The notes beneath the pieces are model-generated. The model ran no database searches. It worked only from the letters and a program-made list of their open reading frames with translations, and was not told the origin of the DNA. Shown in pieces: positions 27,841 through 35,222 of a stretch of 56,877 nucleotides of DNA. Location: assembly GCA_913058475.1 (NCBI GenBank), contig CAJXQA010000003.1:1-56877 (forward strand), read 5' to 3'. Position 1 is the stretch's first letter, and the number at the start of each line of letters is the position of its first letter. This stretch comes from an uncultured Nitrosomonadales bacterium. Lineage in GTDB: Bacteria > Pseudomonadota > Gammaproteobacteria > Burkholderiales > Methylophilaceae. The position numbers and the translations under genes are program-made.

Positions 27841-30195
27841 ATGCAATTTTCTAAAAAATGGCTCAATGAATTCGTCGATAAAGATTTAAACGAAATTAAG
27901 TTAAGCGATATATTAACTCAAGGGGGACTCGAGGTTGAAGAAATTGAAGATCTGTCTTTAATATCTGATCTTGTTGTAGTGGGTGAGATTATTGAGATAC
28001 AAAAACATCCCAATGCCGACCGTCTAAATGTTTGCCAAGTTAATGTTGGAGAAAAGGAAAATCTTCAAATTGTTTGTGGCGCTCCAAATGCAAGAGTCGG
28101 TATCAAGATTCCTTGTGCAAGAGTAGGTACAAAGTTGGATAAATTTGAAATTAAACAAGCAAAACTAAGAGGCGTTGATTCTAGTGGTATGTTATGTTCC
28201 GCAAAAGAAATAAATATTTCAAATGAATCTGAAGGAATTTTAGAGTTAAATGAAAATAGTAAAGTTGGAGAAACTATAAAGAATTGTCTTTCTCTAGATG
28301 ATCAAATATATCATTTGTCGATTACACCAAACCGTCCAGACTGTCTAAGCATGAGAGGTATCGCAAAAGAAATATCTGCTATGACTAATTTTAATTATAT
28401 TAAAAATATAAAAAAAGAAATACATGAAAACAATATTTTAGATATAAAAATTAATGTAAAAAATGATATAAATTGTCCACTATATGGCCTACGAAAAATA
28501 CAAAAATTTGATAATAAAAAAGAAGTACCAGAATGGTTAAAGGAGAGATTGGAAAGGGGAGGCATAGATCTAATAAATCCTGTAGTTGATATTGTAAATT
28601 ATATGATGTTGGAACATGGTCAGCCAATGCATGCTTTTGATTTTGATAAAATAAAAGGTGATATTCAGGTTAGAAATGCAAATAAAGGCGAAAAGCTTCT
28701 GCTGCTTAATCATCAGAAAATTACTTTTTTTGGTGATGAGTTGGTAATTGCTGATGATAAAAATATATTGGCGCTAGCTGGAATAATGGGTGGACTTGAG
28801 TCAAGCGTAACAGCAGATACAACTAACTTATTGCTAGAATCTGCCTTCTTTAACCCGCTGGGCTTAGCAGGTGTTGCTAGAAGACATAGTCTGAATACTG
28901 AATCATCTCACCGCTTTGAGCGGGGCATTGATTTTCAACAAACAATTAATGCACTTGATGAGACTTCATCATATATTATTGATCTTTGTGGAGGTGAGGC
29001 TTCAAATGTACTTGAAGAGAGAAGTAAACTGCCAGAAAGAAAAATAATAAACCTTAGAACAGAAAAAGTCCTTCAAGTTTTAGGCTTGGATATTGATAAA
29101 AATGAAATAAATAAAACTTTAACTGCACTTAAATTTAGCTTTGAGGAATGTGAGGGTGGATTTAATGTCAAGCCCCCAAGCTATAGGTTTGATATAAGTA
29201 TAGAAGAAGACCTTGTCGAGGAAGTTATTCGTATATATGGCTTTGATAAAATTGAGGCTATACCACCGTTAACAAATTCAGAGATGCTTGGCTCAGATTC
29301 AAGTAATAGATCTTTATATGACATCAAGATTGCTATGGCATCTCTTGGATACAATGAAATAGTAAGTTATAGCTTTATTGAAGAAAGTGTTGAAAAAGAA
29401 TTCCATGAAAATAATAATTTAATAAAACTTAATAATCCAATTGCTCTGCAAATGAATGTTATGAGGTCCAAGTTGTGGGGCAGTCATGTTGAGGCTCTGC
29501 TCTATAATATTAATCGAGGGCAAACACAAATCAGGCTTTTTGAAATAGCTTCGTCCTACACGAAATCCAATAGTGGCTATACTGAAAAACAAGTTTTATC
29601 CGGAGTCTTATATGGAAGCTCACAACCTGAACAGTGGGGTATCAAAGAAAAAAAAATTGATTTCTATGATGTAAAAGGAGATTTAGAAACTCTCTCCGAA
29701 GGTGAGCTTAAATTTAAAAAGAAGGATACGCCGGGATCATTGCATCCGGGAAAATCAGCTTGTATTTTGAAAAATAATAAGCCAGTTGGGTGGGTGGGTC
29801 AGTTACACCCTAAATGGAAGCAAAATTTTGGTGTTCAAGAAGATGTATTTTTATTTGAGATCGATCTTGAGCCACTTAGAAAAAAAGTAATTAATGAATT
29901 TAATATACCCTCAAAGCTTTTACCAGTTAGAAAAGATATTTCAGTTGTGGTTGATAAAAATATTGCTGTTGATGATATGGTTCAAGCAGTAAAAAAAGCA
30001 AATATAAAACATTTAAGAGAGATTAAGGCTTTTGATGTTTATGAGGGCGAAAATATAGAAAAAGATAAAAAAAGTATTGCATTTCTTATACTTATGCAAG
30101 ATACTTATAAAACGCTTGAAGAGGAGCAAGTGAATAATATTGTTAAGAATGCCTTAAAGGTTCTTCATCAGCAATACAATGCCCACCTCAGATAG
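27841..30195 (+). CDS. pheT: Phenylalanyl-tRNA synthetase beta subunit
   Basis: PheT edits mischarged Tyr-tRNA-Phe and helps bind the tRNA. The 784-residue product shows the N-terminal tRNA-binding fold (QKHPNADRLNVCQVNVG near residue 50), the B3/B4 editing region (NTESSHRFERGID), B5 (PPSYRFDISIEEDLVEEVIR) and the C-terminal ferredoxin-fold anticodon domain (RKDISVVVDKNI). Length is typical. Confidence 0.96.
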   Translation: MQFSKKWLNEFVDKDLNEIKLSDILTQGGLEVEEIEDLSLISDLVVVGEIIEIQKHPNADRLNVCQVNVGEKENLQIVCGAPNARVGIKIPCARVGTKLDKFEIKQAKLRGVDSSGMLCSAKEINISNESEGILELNENSKVGETIKNCLSLDDQIYHLSITPNRPDCLSMRGIAKEISAMTNFNYIKNIKKEIHENNILDIKINVKNDINCPLYGLRKIQKFDNKKEVPEWLKERLERGGIDLINPVVDIVNYMMLEHGQPMHAFDFDKIKGDIQVRNANKGEKLLLLNHQKITFFGDELVIADDKNILALAGIMGGLESSVTADTTNLLLESAFFNPLGLAGVARRHSLNTESSHRFERGIDFQQTINALDETSSYIIDLCGGEASNVLEERSKLPERKIINLRTEKVLQVLGLDIDKNEINKTLTALKFSFEECEGGFNVKPPSYRFDISIEEDLVEEVIRIYGFDKIEAIPPLTNSEMLGSDSSNRSLYDIKIAMASLGYNEIVSYSFIEESVEKEFHENNNLIKLNNPIALQMNVMRSKLWGSHVEALLYNINRGQTQIRLFEIASSYTKSNSGYTEKQVLSGVLYGSSQPEQWGIKEKKIDFYDVKGDLETLSEGELKFKKKDTPGSLHPGKSACILKNNKPVGWVGQLHPKWKQNFGVQEDVFLFEIDLEPLRKKVINEFNIPSKLLPVRKDISVVVDKNIAVDDMVQAVKKANIKHLREIKAFDVYEGENIEKDKKSIAFLILMQDTYKTLEEEQVNNIVKNALKVLHQQYNAHLR

Positions 30196-30228
30196 CTCTA
30201 AAATTAATTTAAAACTATTGATAATTTA

Positions 30229-30531
30229 ATGACACTAACTAAAGCAGAGCTTGCTGAAATAATCTTTGAAAAAGTTGGTTTGAATAAAACTGAAGCTAAA
30301 GAAATGGTTGAGGCTTTTTTTGAACAAATACGATCTTCTCTCGAAAAAGGAGAAAGTGTAAAGCTATCCGGTTTTGGAAATTTTGAATTGAGATTAAAGT
30401 CTGAAAGACCAGGTAGAAATCCAAAAACTGGTGAAGAGATTCCAATTAAAGCAAGAAGAGTTGTAACTTTCCATTCCAGCCAAAAGCTTAAGTCAAATGT
30501 AGAAGAGAGCAATTCTGGAAAGCAAGCATAA
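30229..30531 (+). CDS. ihfA: Integration host factor alpha subunit
   Basis: IHF-alpha pairs with IHF-beta to bend DNA at specific sites. The 100-residue protein has [20 protein letters not shown], containing the beta-arm proline that intercalates in DNA, then [19 protein letters not shown]. The [20 protein letters not shown] start and position after pheT identify the alpha rather than beta or HU. It overlaps the MerR-like gene that follows. Confidence 0.95.
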   Translation: MTLTKAELAEIIFEKVGLNKTEAKEMVEAFFEQIRSSLEKGESVKLSGFGNFELRLKSERPGRNPKTGEEIPIKARRVVTFHSSQKLKSNVEESNSGKQA

Positions 30532-30925
30532 AAAAGATTTACCTCCTCTTCCTCAAAAGCGTTATTTTGCTATTGGTGAAGTGAGCAAACTTTGCGATTT
30601 AAAACCCCATGTGCTGAGATATTGGGAGCAAGAATTTACGCAATTAGAACCAAGCAAAAGAAGAGGTAACCGAAGGTATTACCAGAAGGATGAAATACTT
30701 CTTATTAGAAAGATTCGTCAATTACTTTATTTTGAAGGTTTTACAATACAAGGAGCTAAAGCTAAGCTTTCTAACCGTCAATTTATCAAGGAAGTTATCT
30801 CGGAAGAAGAAATTCAAAAATCACAATCAGAATTACCTTTAGCCACCAGTTCGACAACGGAAACATTTAACGACTTAAATAATTTTAAGGGTCAGCTGGG
30901 TGACATTTTAAAGATCTTAAAATAA
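30515..30925 (+). CDS. MerR family transcriptional regulator (non-canonical start)
   Basis: The protein has a winged-helix DNA-binding domain ([20 protein letters not shown], then [29 protein letters not shown]). It belongs to the short MerR-like group found next to ihfA and a tRNA-Pro in Betaproteobacteria. The first canonical in-frame start, GTG 30581, would cut off RYFAIGE, part of the first helix. From the in-frame TAG at 30500 to 30581 there is no ATG, GTG or TTG. I therefore place the start at CTG 30515, five bases after AGAAGAGAG, overlapping ihfA by 17 bases; ATT 30512 is the other candidate. The predicted length is 136 residues. The ligand is unknown; no metal-binding cysteine pattern is seen. 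Confidence 0.75.
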   Translation: MESKHKKDLPPLPQKRYFAIGEVSKLCDLKPHVLRYWEQEFTQLEPSKRRGNRRYYQKDEILLIRKIRQLLYFEGFTIQGAKAKLSNRQFIKEVISEEEIQKSQSELPLATSSTTETFNDLNNFKGQLGDILKILK

Positions 30926-30940
30926 TCATATAATTTTATT

Positions 30941-31017
30941 CGGGGCGTAGCGCAGCCTGGTAGCGTACTTGCATGGGGTGCAAGGGGTCGTGAGTTCGAA
31001 TCTCACCGCTCCGACCA
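30941..31017 (+). tRNA. tRNA-Pro (anticodon GGG)
   Basis: Acceptor arms CGGGGCG and CGCTCCG pair with one G-U. The anticodon stem CTTGC/GCAAG encloses ATGGGGT, the T-loop is TTCGAAT, and CCA is encoded. Confidence 0.95.
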
Positions 31018-31042
31018 ATAAATATTTTTCACTAATCTTTAT

Positions 31043-31807
31043 TTGAATGGAAATTTTAAAATAGAGTATTTAATAGCCAATTCATTTACAGCCTTTTTGC
31101 TATTCATAGGCTCGGTTTTATATTCTTCTGTTGGTCATGGGGGAGCTTCTGCTTATATTGCAATTATGGCGTTAACAGGTACCCCTATAAGCATAATAAA
31201 ACCTATAGGCCTAATTTTAAATATTGTAGTTTCATCTATCGCTAGCATTCGCTTTATAAAGCACAAGCTATTTAGCCTAAAAGTTCTAATTCCAGTTGTT
31301 TCAGGCTCTATCCCGGCAGCTTTTATTGGTGGCTATACATCATTGCCATCAGAGCTTTATAAGCCTTTAGTTGGATTAATTTTGATTGTTGCTGGGTTAC
31401 AGCTTATGTTTAGTTTTTTTAAAGACAATAAGTTAAATAAAAATGAGAATACAAATGTTTTTTGGGGTGTATGTATAGGTGTTTTAATTGGTTTACTCTC
31501 AGGTCTTACAGGTACTGGAGGAGGTATTTTTTTATCTCCACTAATTATTTTTTTAGGATGGACGAGCGTCAAAGGTGCATCTGGAACCGCTGCAGTTTTT
31601 ATTTTATTTAATTCTATCTCAGGTTTGCTAGGTAATATTTCCTCTGTACATTCAGTTCCAGGTGAAATATTTATTTATATCTTTGCAGTGCTCATAGGAA
31701 CTTTGATTGGAACACACTTAGGAATTAAGAAACTTAATCAATTAGCTGTTAAAAAGACATTAGGGCTTGTTATAATTATTGCTGGTTTAAAATTTATTTT
31801 TACTTAA
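31043..31807 (+). CDS. TSUP family (TauE/SafE) membrane transporter
   Basis: The 254-residue protein has about seven to eight hydrophobic helices and two halves with the typical Gly-rich loops SSVGHGGASAYIAIMAL (near residue 30) and GLLSGLTGTGGGIFLSPLI (near 155). The TauE/SafE family exports sulphite, sulphoacetate or related anions; the substrate here cannot be read from sequence. The start TTG 31043 has no good SD and follows the tRNA by 25 bases. Confidence 0.85.
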   Translation: MNGNFKIEYLIANSFTAFLLFIGSVLYSSVGHGGASAYIAIMALTGTPISIIKPIGLILNIVVSSIASIRFIKHKLFSLKVLIPVVSGSIPAAFIGGYTSLPSELYKPLVGLILIVAGLQLMFSFFKDNKLNKNENTNVFWGVCIGVLIGLLSGLTGTGGGIFLSPLIIFLGWTSVKGASGTAAVFILFNSISGLLGNISSVHSVPGEIFIYIFAVLIGTLIGTHLGIKKLNQLAVKKTLGLVIIIAGLKFIFT

Positions 31808-31829
31808 CGTAAATAAACTTAATTTTCTT

Positions 31830-32195
31830 ATGAATAAAAAATTTAATGGACAGTTTTTTTGGTTATTTGCCATTATCGGTTTTTTCTTAGCTATATTTCT
31901 CTTCGTTAATGAATACTTTTTAAATCAGATTGCAACAGACCGTTTCAATTCAGAAATACAAATGTGCGTTGAATTATCTAGTGAATGCAATTTAAAACAA
32001 CTCGCTAATGAAGACCCATCAAATTTGAATAAAAACCAGCTTAAACTTATTGAGTTAAATACGATTATTGAGAATTACGAACAATATATTATTAAAGTTG
32101 CTCAAATATTTTTTGCTTTTATTTTTATTGGATTAATTCCCTACGCTGTGGCGCGGATAAAATCATTGGCTCAGAGGAAGAAGAAAAAAAATTAA
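31830..32195 (+). CDS. Hypothetical membrane protein, 121 residues
   Basis: Two hydrophobic helices (about residues 9-30 and 88-105) flank an acidic, Cys-containing soluble segment (MCVELSSECNLKQL) that would lie outside the membrane if both ends are cytoplasmic. The C-terminus is strongly basic (AQRKKKKN). I recognise no family. Its stop codon overlaps the stop of the convergent SoxYZ-like gene by four bases, so there is no room for a terminator. It may be co-transcribed with the upstream TSUP gene. Confidence 0.65.
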   Translation: MNKKFNGQFFWLFAIIGFFLAIFLFVNEYFLNQIATDRFNSEIQMCVELSSECNLKQLANEDPSNLNKNQLKLIELNTIIENYEQYIIKVAQIFFAFIFIGLIPYAVARIKSLAQRKKKKN

Positions 32196-32950
32196 ATCTT
32201 TTTGCTTTTAAGAAAGATTGTACTTTTTGAGTCTGTTGCTGTGACTATCAGTGTCCCCTCATTACTCTTTAGAAATTTAAATTTTAAATAAGGGTCCTGA
32301 CTAATGCTAATGTCGTTTTCAACAGCAAGAATCCTTTCTCCGTTGAAATCATAACGTATCTGTTTAACAATCCATTGAGGAATATATCCACCTGATTCTT
32401 GATCTTTTTGTAAACCTGAAAAGTTAGGATGCTTTATTCGTGTTGTAATAAAGTCCTCTTTAGCTTTAACTAAAATTTTCCCAAGGTCTTTTGTTAGTGA
32501 TGGATCATGTATATCCATATAACCACTGCAACCGCCAGATGCCCTTATAGCTACTTTGCTCATATATAAATTACCCTCAGTATCCTCACCCACCACGCGC
32601 ACAAAAGAATCTGTTTCCATACGAATTCTTGTAAATAAATCAAGATTCTGAGTTTTATCAGTTAGATGGTAGGTTGCTGCGTGTTGTGTTGGATTAGCAT
32701 CAATAATAAGGTGAATTTTTTTTATATAAATACCTTCGCTTTTAGATAGCTTAATATTTACAGGAACTTGTGCACCACTCGCAGCTCTCTTTGGACCATC
32801 AATTTTAATGAAATCTGCTTCAATAATCTCAGCATCTTCGAACATTCTTTCATGAATATAAGGCCATAGGTCTGGGTTAGCGTCGGCTCTTAGATTGAGA
32901 GAGCCTACTAATAATAAAACTGAAACAATAATTTTTATTAAAATTTTCAT
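32192..32950 (-). CDS. Quinoprotein dehydrogenase-associated SoxYZ-like carrier protein
   Basis: The 252-residue protein has a signal peptide (hydrophobic to about residue 20, RADA at the cleavage region), so it should be periplasmic. The first part is SoxY-like and contains RASGGCSGYMD near residue 140, where a Cys replaces the C-terminal carrier Cys of true SoxY. The second part (TRIKHPNFSGLQ, then QIRYDFNGERILAVENDISI) is SoxZ-like. This fused form is known as a family found with PQQ-dependent alcohol dehydrogenases. That fits the pqqA and mxa genes in this window and makes thiosulphate oxidation an unlikely role. What it carries is unknown. Confidence 0.85.
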   Translation of the reverse strand: MKILIKIIVSVLLLVGSLNLRADANPDLWPYIHERMFEDAEIIEADFIKIDGPKRAASGAQVPVNIKLSKSEGIYIKKIHLIIDANPTQHAATYHLTDKTQNLDLFTRIRMETDSFVRVVGEDTEGNLYMSKVAIRASGGCSGYMDIHDPSLTKDLGKILVKAKEDFITTRIKHPNFSGLQKDQESGGYIPQWIVKQIRYDFNGERILAVENDISISQDPYLKFKFLKSNEGTLIVTATDSKSTIFLKSKKI

Positions 32951-33117
32951 AAATTATCACTTACCTATATACGAGTACGCAAATACTTAATTGGTTCATT
33001 TTAACTGTTAAAATATTTTAAATTAAAGTGCTTAAATAAAGCATCTAATATTTATTAGCATTTAGATTAACATATAATTTTTAATAAAACCAACATTAAT
33101 AGATAGGGGAAAATAAC

Positions 33118-33705
33118 TTGAAAGGAAGTCTTAGGTTATTGATTTTATTAGTTATTTTTTTATCACAGTATATTTGTGCTGAAGACTATCTTAAGGATGC
33201 TCAAGACGGCCAACCTAGGGCGCAATACCTGTATGCAATGAACTTGCTAAAAAAAGGTAATAAAAATGAGGCATTAGACTGGCTGATTATCGCAGCGGCT
33301 CAGGGCCATCTTAGAAGCAGTCTTTGGATAGAACAAAATACTGATTATCAGGAAGATATATTCATGAGCGCACTTGTTTTAACAAATAATGAATTAAAAA
33401 ATAAAGTTAAGCCATATACATCTAATGAATTAGAACAAATGAAAAAAATTGGTAAAGAAGGTAATTCTGATACTCAGTTTCTAATTTGGTTGCTCTATGT
33501 TAACAATCTTTATATCAGTAAACCAAAAGCTTATGTTTGGATTAAAAAAGCAGCTTTCAATAAACACCCAAGAGCTACCTTTGCCATGGGGCTCCTTTAC
33601 TATTACGGGTATATAGTTCCCGAACAAAAATCAAAGGCCATTAAACTTTTTAATGAGTCCAGTGCCCTTGGCTATAGTTTTGCTGAATCATTTTTAAATA
33701 AGTAG
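33118..33705 (+). CDS. Sel1-repeat (TPR-like) exported protein
   Basis: The 195-residue product has a signal peptide (about residues 1-21, ending YICA before EDYLK). Sel1-like repeats follow: AQDGQPRAQYLYAMNLLKKG, EALDWLIIAAAQGHLRSS, and KAYVWIKKAAFNKHPRATFA then GLLYYYGYIVPEQ. Such repeats form alpha-solenoids for protein contacts. It is probably periplasmic, with an unknown partner. The start is TTG 33118 with AGGGGAAA upstream. The 167-base gap to the divergent SoxYZ-like gene probably holds both promoters. Confidence 0.75.
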   Translation: MKGSLRLLILLVIFLSQYICAEDYLKDAQDGQPRAQYLYAMNLLKKGNKNEALDWLIIAAAQGHLRSSLWIEQNTDYQEDIFMSALVLTNNELKNKVKPYTSNELEQMKKIGKEGNSDTQFLIWLLYVNNLYISKPKAYVWIKKAAFNKHPRATFAMGLLYYYGYIVPEQKSKAIKLFNESSALGYSFAESFLNK

Positions 33706-33752
33706 TTACTAAATCTAAAATCAATGATAATCGCTTTTTAGTTTTTTGCTTA

Positions 33753-33777
33753 TTGACAGTTCGTCATAAAATTGTCA
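33753..33777. promoter_or_regulatory. TTGACA/TGTCAA dyad upstream of the small lipoprotein gene
   Basis: TTGACA (33753-33758) and TGTCAA (33772-33777) form an inverted repeat with a 13-base spacer. The first half is also a consensus -35 hexamer, but I see no good -10 at 17 bases. It may be a promoter or operator. Confidence 0.3.
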
Positions 33778-33891
33778 AAGTAGGATTATTAAAAACGAAA
33801 TTCTTATGTTTGAACTTGTTTTTATAGCAAAGATCGTGAATAAATTTGAAATTTTATTAGGTTTAATTTTATTAAATACTTGGAGGATAAA

Positions 33892-34191
33892 ATGAAGAAA
33901 TTATTAGCACTACTTGCAGTCGCTGCACTTGTTGCAGGTTGCGCTGCAAAGAAACCTGTCAAAGAGTACCATCCAACAGACGATGTTAATGCTAGCTCAC
34001 AAGGCGGTAAAGGCATGGAAGGTGATGGATCAGAAGTTGATTTTGGATTGGATATGGAGCTTGATGATGAGCCAGCAGATGGTGAAGCAAAATCATTCCA
34101 CCCAACTGACGCATTATTGATTGGTGGTAATGGAGGGTTCAACCCAACCAATGATGATGAATCAGTGGTGAACTTTGATCAGAACGAATAG
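33892..34191 (+). CDS. Small acidic lipoprotein with repeated HPTD motif
   Basis: The 99-residue product has a lipoprotein signal with lipobox LVAGC (Cys at about residue 20). The mature part is very acidic and Gly-rich, with three related motifs: EYHPTDDVN, SFHPTDALL and GFNPTNDDE. A strong SD (GGAGG) precedes ATG 33892, and a strong terminator follows, so it is likely a highly expressed single-gene unit. I recognise no family; acidic residues suggest cation binding, which is only a guess. Confidence 0.7.
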   Translation: MKKLLALLAVAALVAGCAAKKPVKEYHPTDDVNASSQGGKGMEGDGSEVDFGLDMELDDEPADGEAKSFHPTDALLIGGNGGFNPTNDDESVVNFDQNE

Positions 34192-34224
34192 TTTTATGAG
34201 CTAAATTTTACTATTTAGATATTT

Positions 34225-34259
34225 AAAAAACGCATACCCTTCAAAGTATGCGTTTTTTT
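34225..34259 (+). terminator. Strong rho-independent terminator after the lipoprotein gene
   Basis: AAAAAACGCATAC and GTATGCGTTTTTT form a 13 bp perfect stem with an 8-base loop, ending in a T-run. It could work in both directions. Confidence 0.9.
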
Positions 34260-34293
34260 ATAATAAGTATATTTTGAAGTATTTCTTTAAATT

Positions 34294-34431
34294 TTATCTA
34301 ATGATTTTACCTAGACTATCTTCATGTCTATCATCATATCTAAATTTATCCAAAGCTTTAATATAATTAATGTAAATCTCAAGTTGGACCTTGTGAGAAG
34401 TAATTTTTACATCTCCAACGATCTGCTTTAT
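34294..34431 (-). other. Protein-like open frame without a canonical start (possible gene remnant)
   Basis: Read on the minus strand from an ATA at 34431, 45 codons give a mixed, protein-like sequence including HKVQLEIYINYIKALDKFRY and DDRHEDSLGKIIR before TAA at 34294-34296. There is no ATG, GTG or TTG after the preceding stop. I recognise no family. It may be a decayed gene end or chance. Confidence 0.2.
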
Positions 34432-34471
34432 GTTTAATGTATTTTATTTAACATAAAAAAGGAGAAATACT

Positions 34472-34543
34472 ATGTGGACACAACCTCAAGCGACTGAAAT
34501 GCGTTTTGGTTTTGAAGTAACAATGTACGTTTGTAACAGATAG
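34472..34543 (+). CDS. pqqA: PQQ precursor peptide PqqA, copy 1
   Basis: This 23-codon gene reads [23 protein letters not shown]. Glu15 and Tyr19 in the E-V-T-M-Y block are the two residues that PqqE cross-links to form pyrroloquinoline quinone; MW at the start, GFEVT and the C-terminal NR are typical of short PqqA peptides. SD AAGGAG lies eight bases upstream. PQQ is the redox cofactor of periplasmic methanol dehydrogenases. No pqqBCDE is in the window, so the other enzymes must be encoded elsewhere. A Cys at position 21 is an oddity compared with copy 2. Confidence 0.93.
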   Translation: MWTQPQATEMRFGFEVTMYVCNR

Positions 34544-34549
34544 TTTCTT

Positions 34550-34642
34550 ATGAAATTTGAAGTTATAAATAATACAGAAATTACTGATTGGTTTTTTCAT
34601 AATTGGCAATGCAATTGCCCATTATGTTCAACCAAGTCTTAA
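34550..34642 (+). CDS. Possible 30-residue Cys-rich peptide between the two pqqA genes
   Basis: An ATG six bases after the first pqqA stop opens a 30-codon frame. It ends [12 protein letters not shown], with three Cys in a C-x-C-x-x-C pattern, and begins [16 protein letters not shown]. There is no convincing SD, so translation would depend on coupling to pqqA. I recognise no family; it may be chance. Confidence 0.25.
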   Translation: MKFEVINNTEITDWFFHNWQCNCPLCSTKS

Positions 34643-34671
34643 TTTTTAACTTTTCTTTAAGGAGAAATATT

Positions 34672-34743
34672 ATGTGGACTAAACCAGCTGCTACAGAAAT
34701 GCGTTTTGGTTTTGAAGTAACCATGTACGTAATGAACAAGTAA
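34672..34743 (+). CDS. pqqA: PQQ precursor peptide PqqA, copy 2
   Basis: The 23-codon gene reads [23 protein letters not shown], with Glu15 and Tyr19 conserved. Its start is exactly 200 bases after copy 1, and the shared block runs from the SD (AAGGAGAAATA) to TGTACGT, so a tandem duplication is likely. Differences cluster at residues 4-8 and 21-23. A terminator follows 17 bases after the stop, so both copies may be on one short, abundant message. Confidence 0.93.
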   Translation: MWTKPAATEMRFGFEVTMYVMNK

Positions 34744-34760
34744 TTCGTTATTTGTTTATT

Positions 34761-34792
34761 AAAAAAGCCCGATTTTTTCGGGCTTTTTTTTT
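34761..34792 (+). terminator. Rho-independent terminator after pqqA copy 2
   Basis: AAAAAAGCCCGA and TCGGGCTTTTTT form a perfect stem around a short T-rich loop, followed by more T residues. Confidence 0.9.
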
Positions 34793-34814
34793 ATTTACTA
34801 TAAAATAATGCTTG

Positions 34815-35213
34815 ATGAAAATACTTCTTTTTTCCCTTCTTTCTTTTTTTTGCATCTCAGCTCATGCTGACTGGATCAAGCTCAATCAAAATAAAGCAAT
34901 GGATACAGCCTATTTTATTGACCTTAAAAACATAAGGGGAAATAAGGATAAGGTCAGAATATGGACATTGACAGACTATATCAACACCCAGGTGACCAAA
35001 AAAGTAAATTATCAGTCAATTAAAAGCCTTGTTGAAATTAATTGCCAATCAAAAAATATGAGGATTTTAGCTTACTCATTGTACGAGCAGCGCATGGCCA
35101 AGGGTAAAGTTGTTTTTTCCAAAGGCCGGCCATTTGAGTGGGAGGCAGTAAAGCCCTCAACGGTAAATGGTTTATTCTTGAATATGGGTTGCAGCCAAAT
35201 TAAAATAAATTAA
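34815..35213 (+). CDS. Surface-adhesin protein E-like exported protein
   Basis: The 132-residue product has a signal peptide (about 1-19, ending AHA before DWIKL). The mature part WIKLNQ, then AYFIDLKNIRGNKDKVRIW, SLVEINCQSKNMRILAYSLY and a second Cys near the end (NMGCSQ) resembles the Haemophilus adhesin protein E-like domain common in Betaproteobacteria, where the two cysteines probably form a disulphide. The function in free-living bacteria is unknown. The start is ATG 34815; a TTG one codon earlier is possible. Confidence 0.65.
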   Translation: MKILLFSLLSFFCISAHADWIKLNQNKAMDTAYFIDLKNIRGNKDKVRIWTLTDYINTQVTKKVNYQSIKSLVEINCQSKNMRILAYSLYEQRMAKGKVVFSKGRPFEWEAVKPSTVNGLFLNMGCSQIKIN

Positions 35214-35222
35214 AAGTGTATT

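Noticed and set aside
32192..32950. Thiosulphate-oxidising Sox system
   Set aside because: Only one fused SoxYZ-like protein is present, with an internal Cys and without soxA, soxX or soxB; the family is the quinoprotein-associated type.
34458..34743. CRISPR-like or satellite repeat because of the 200-base periodicity
   Set aside because: The repeated unit is a coding gene with SD and occurs only twice; it is a gene duplication.
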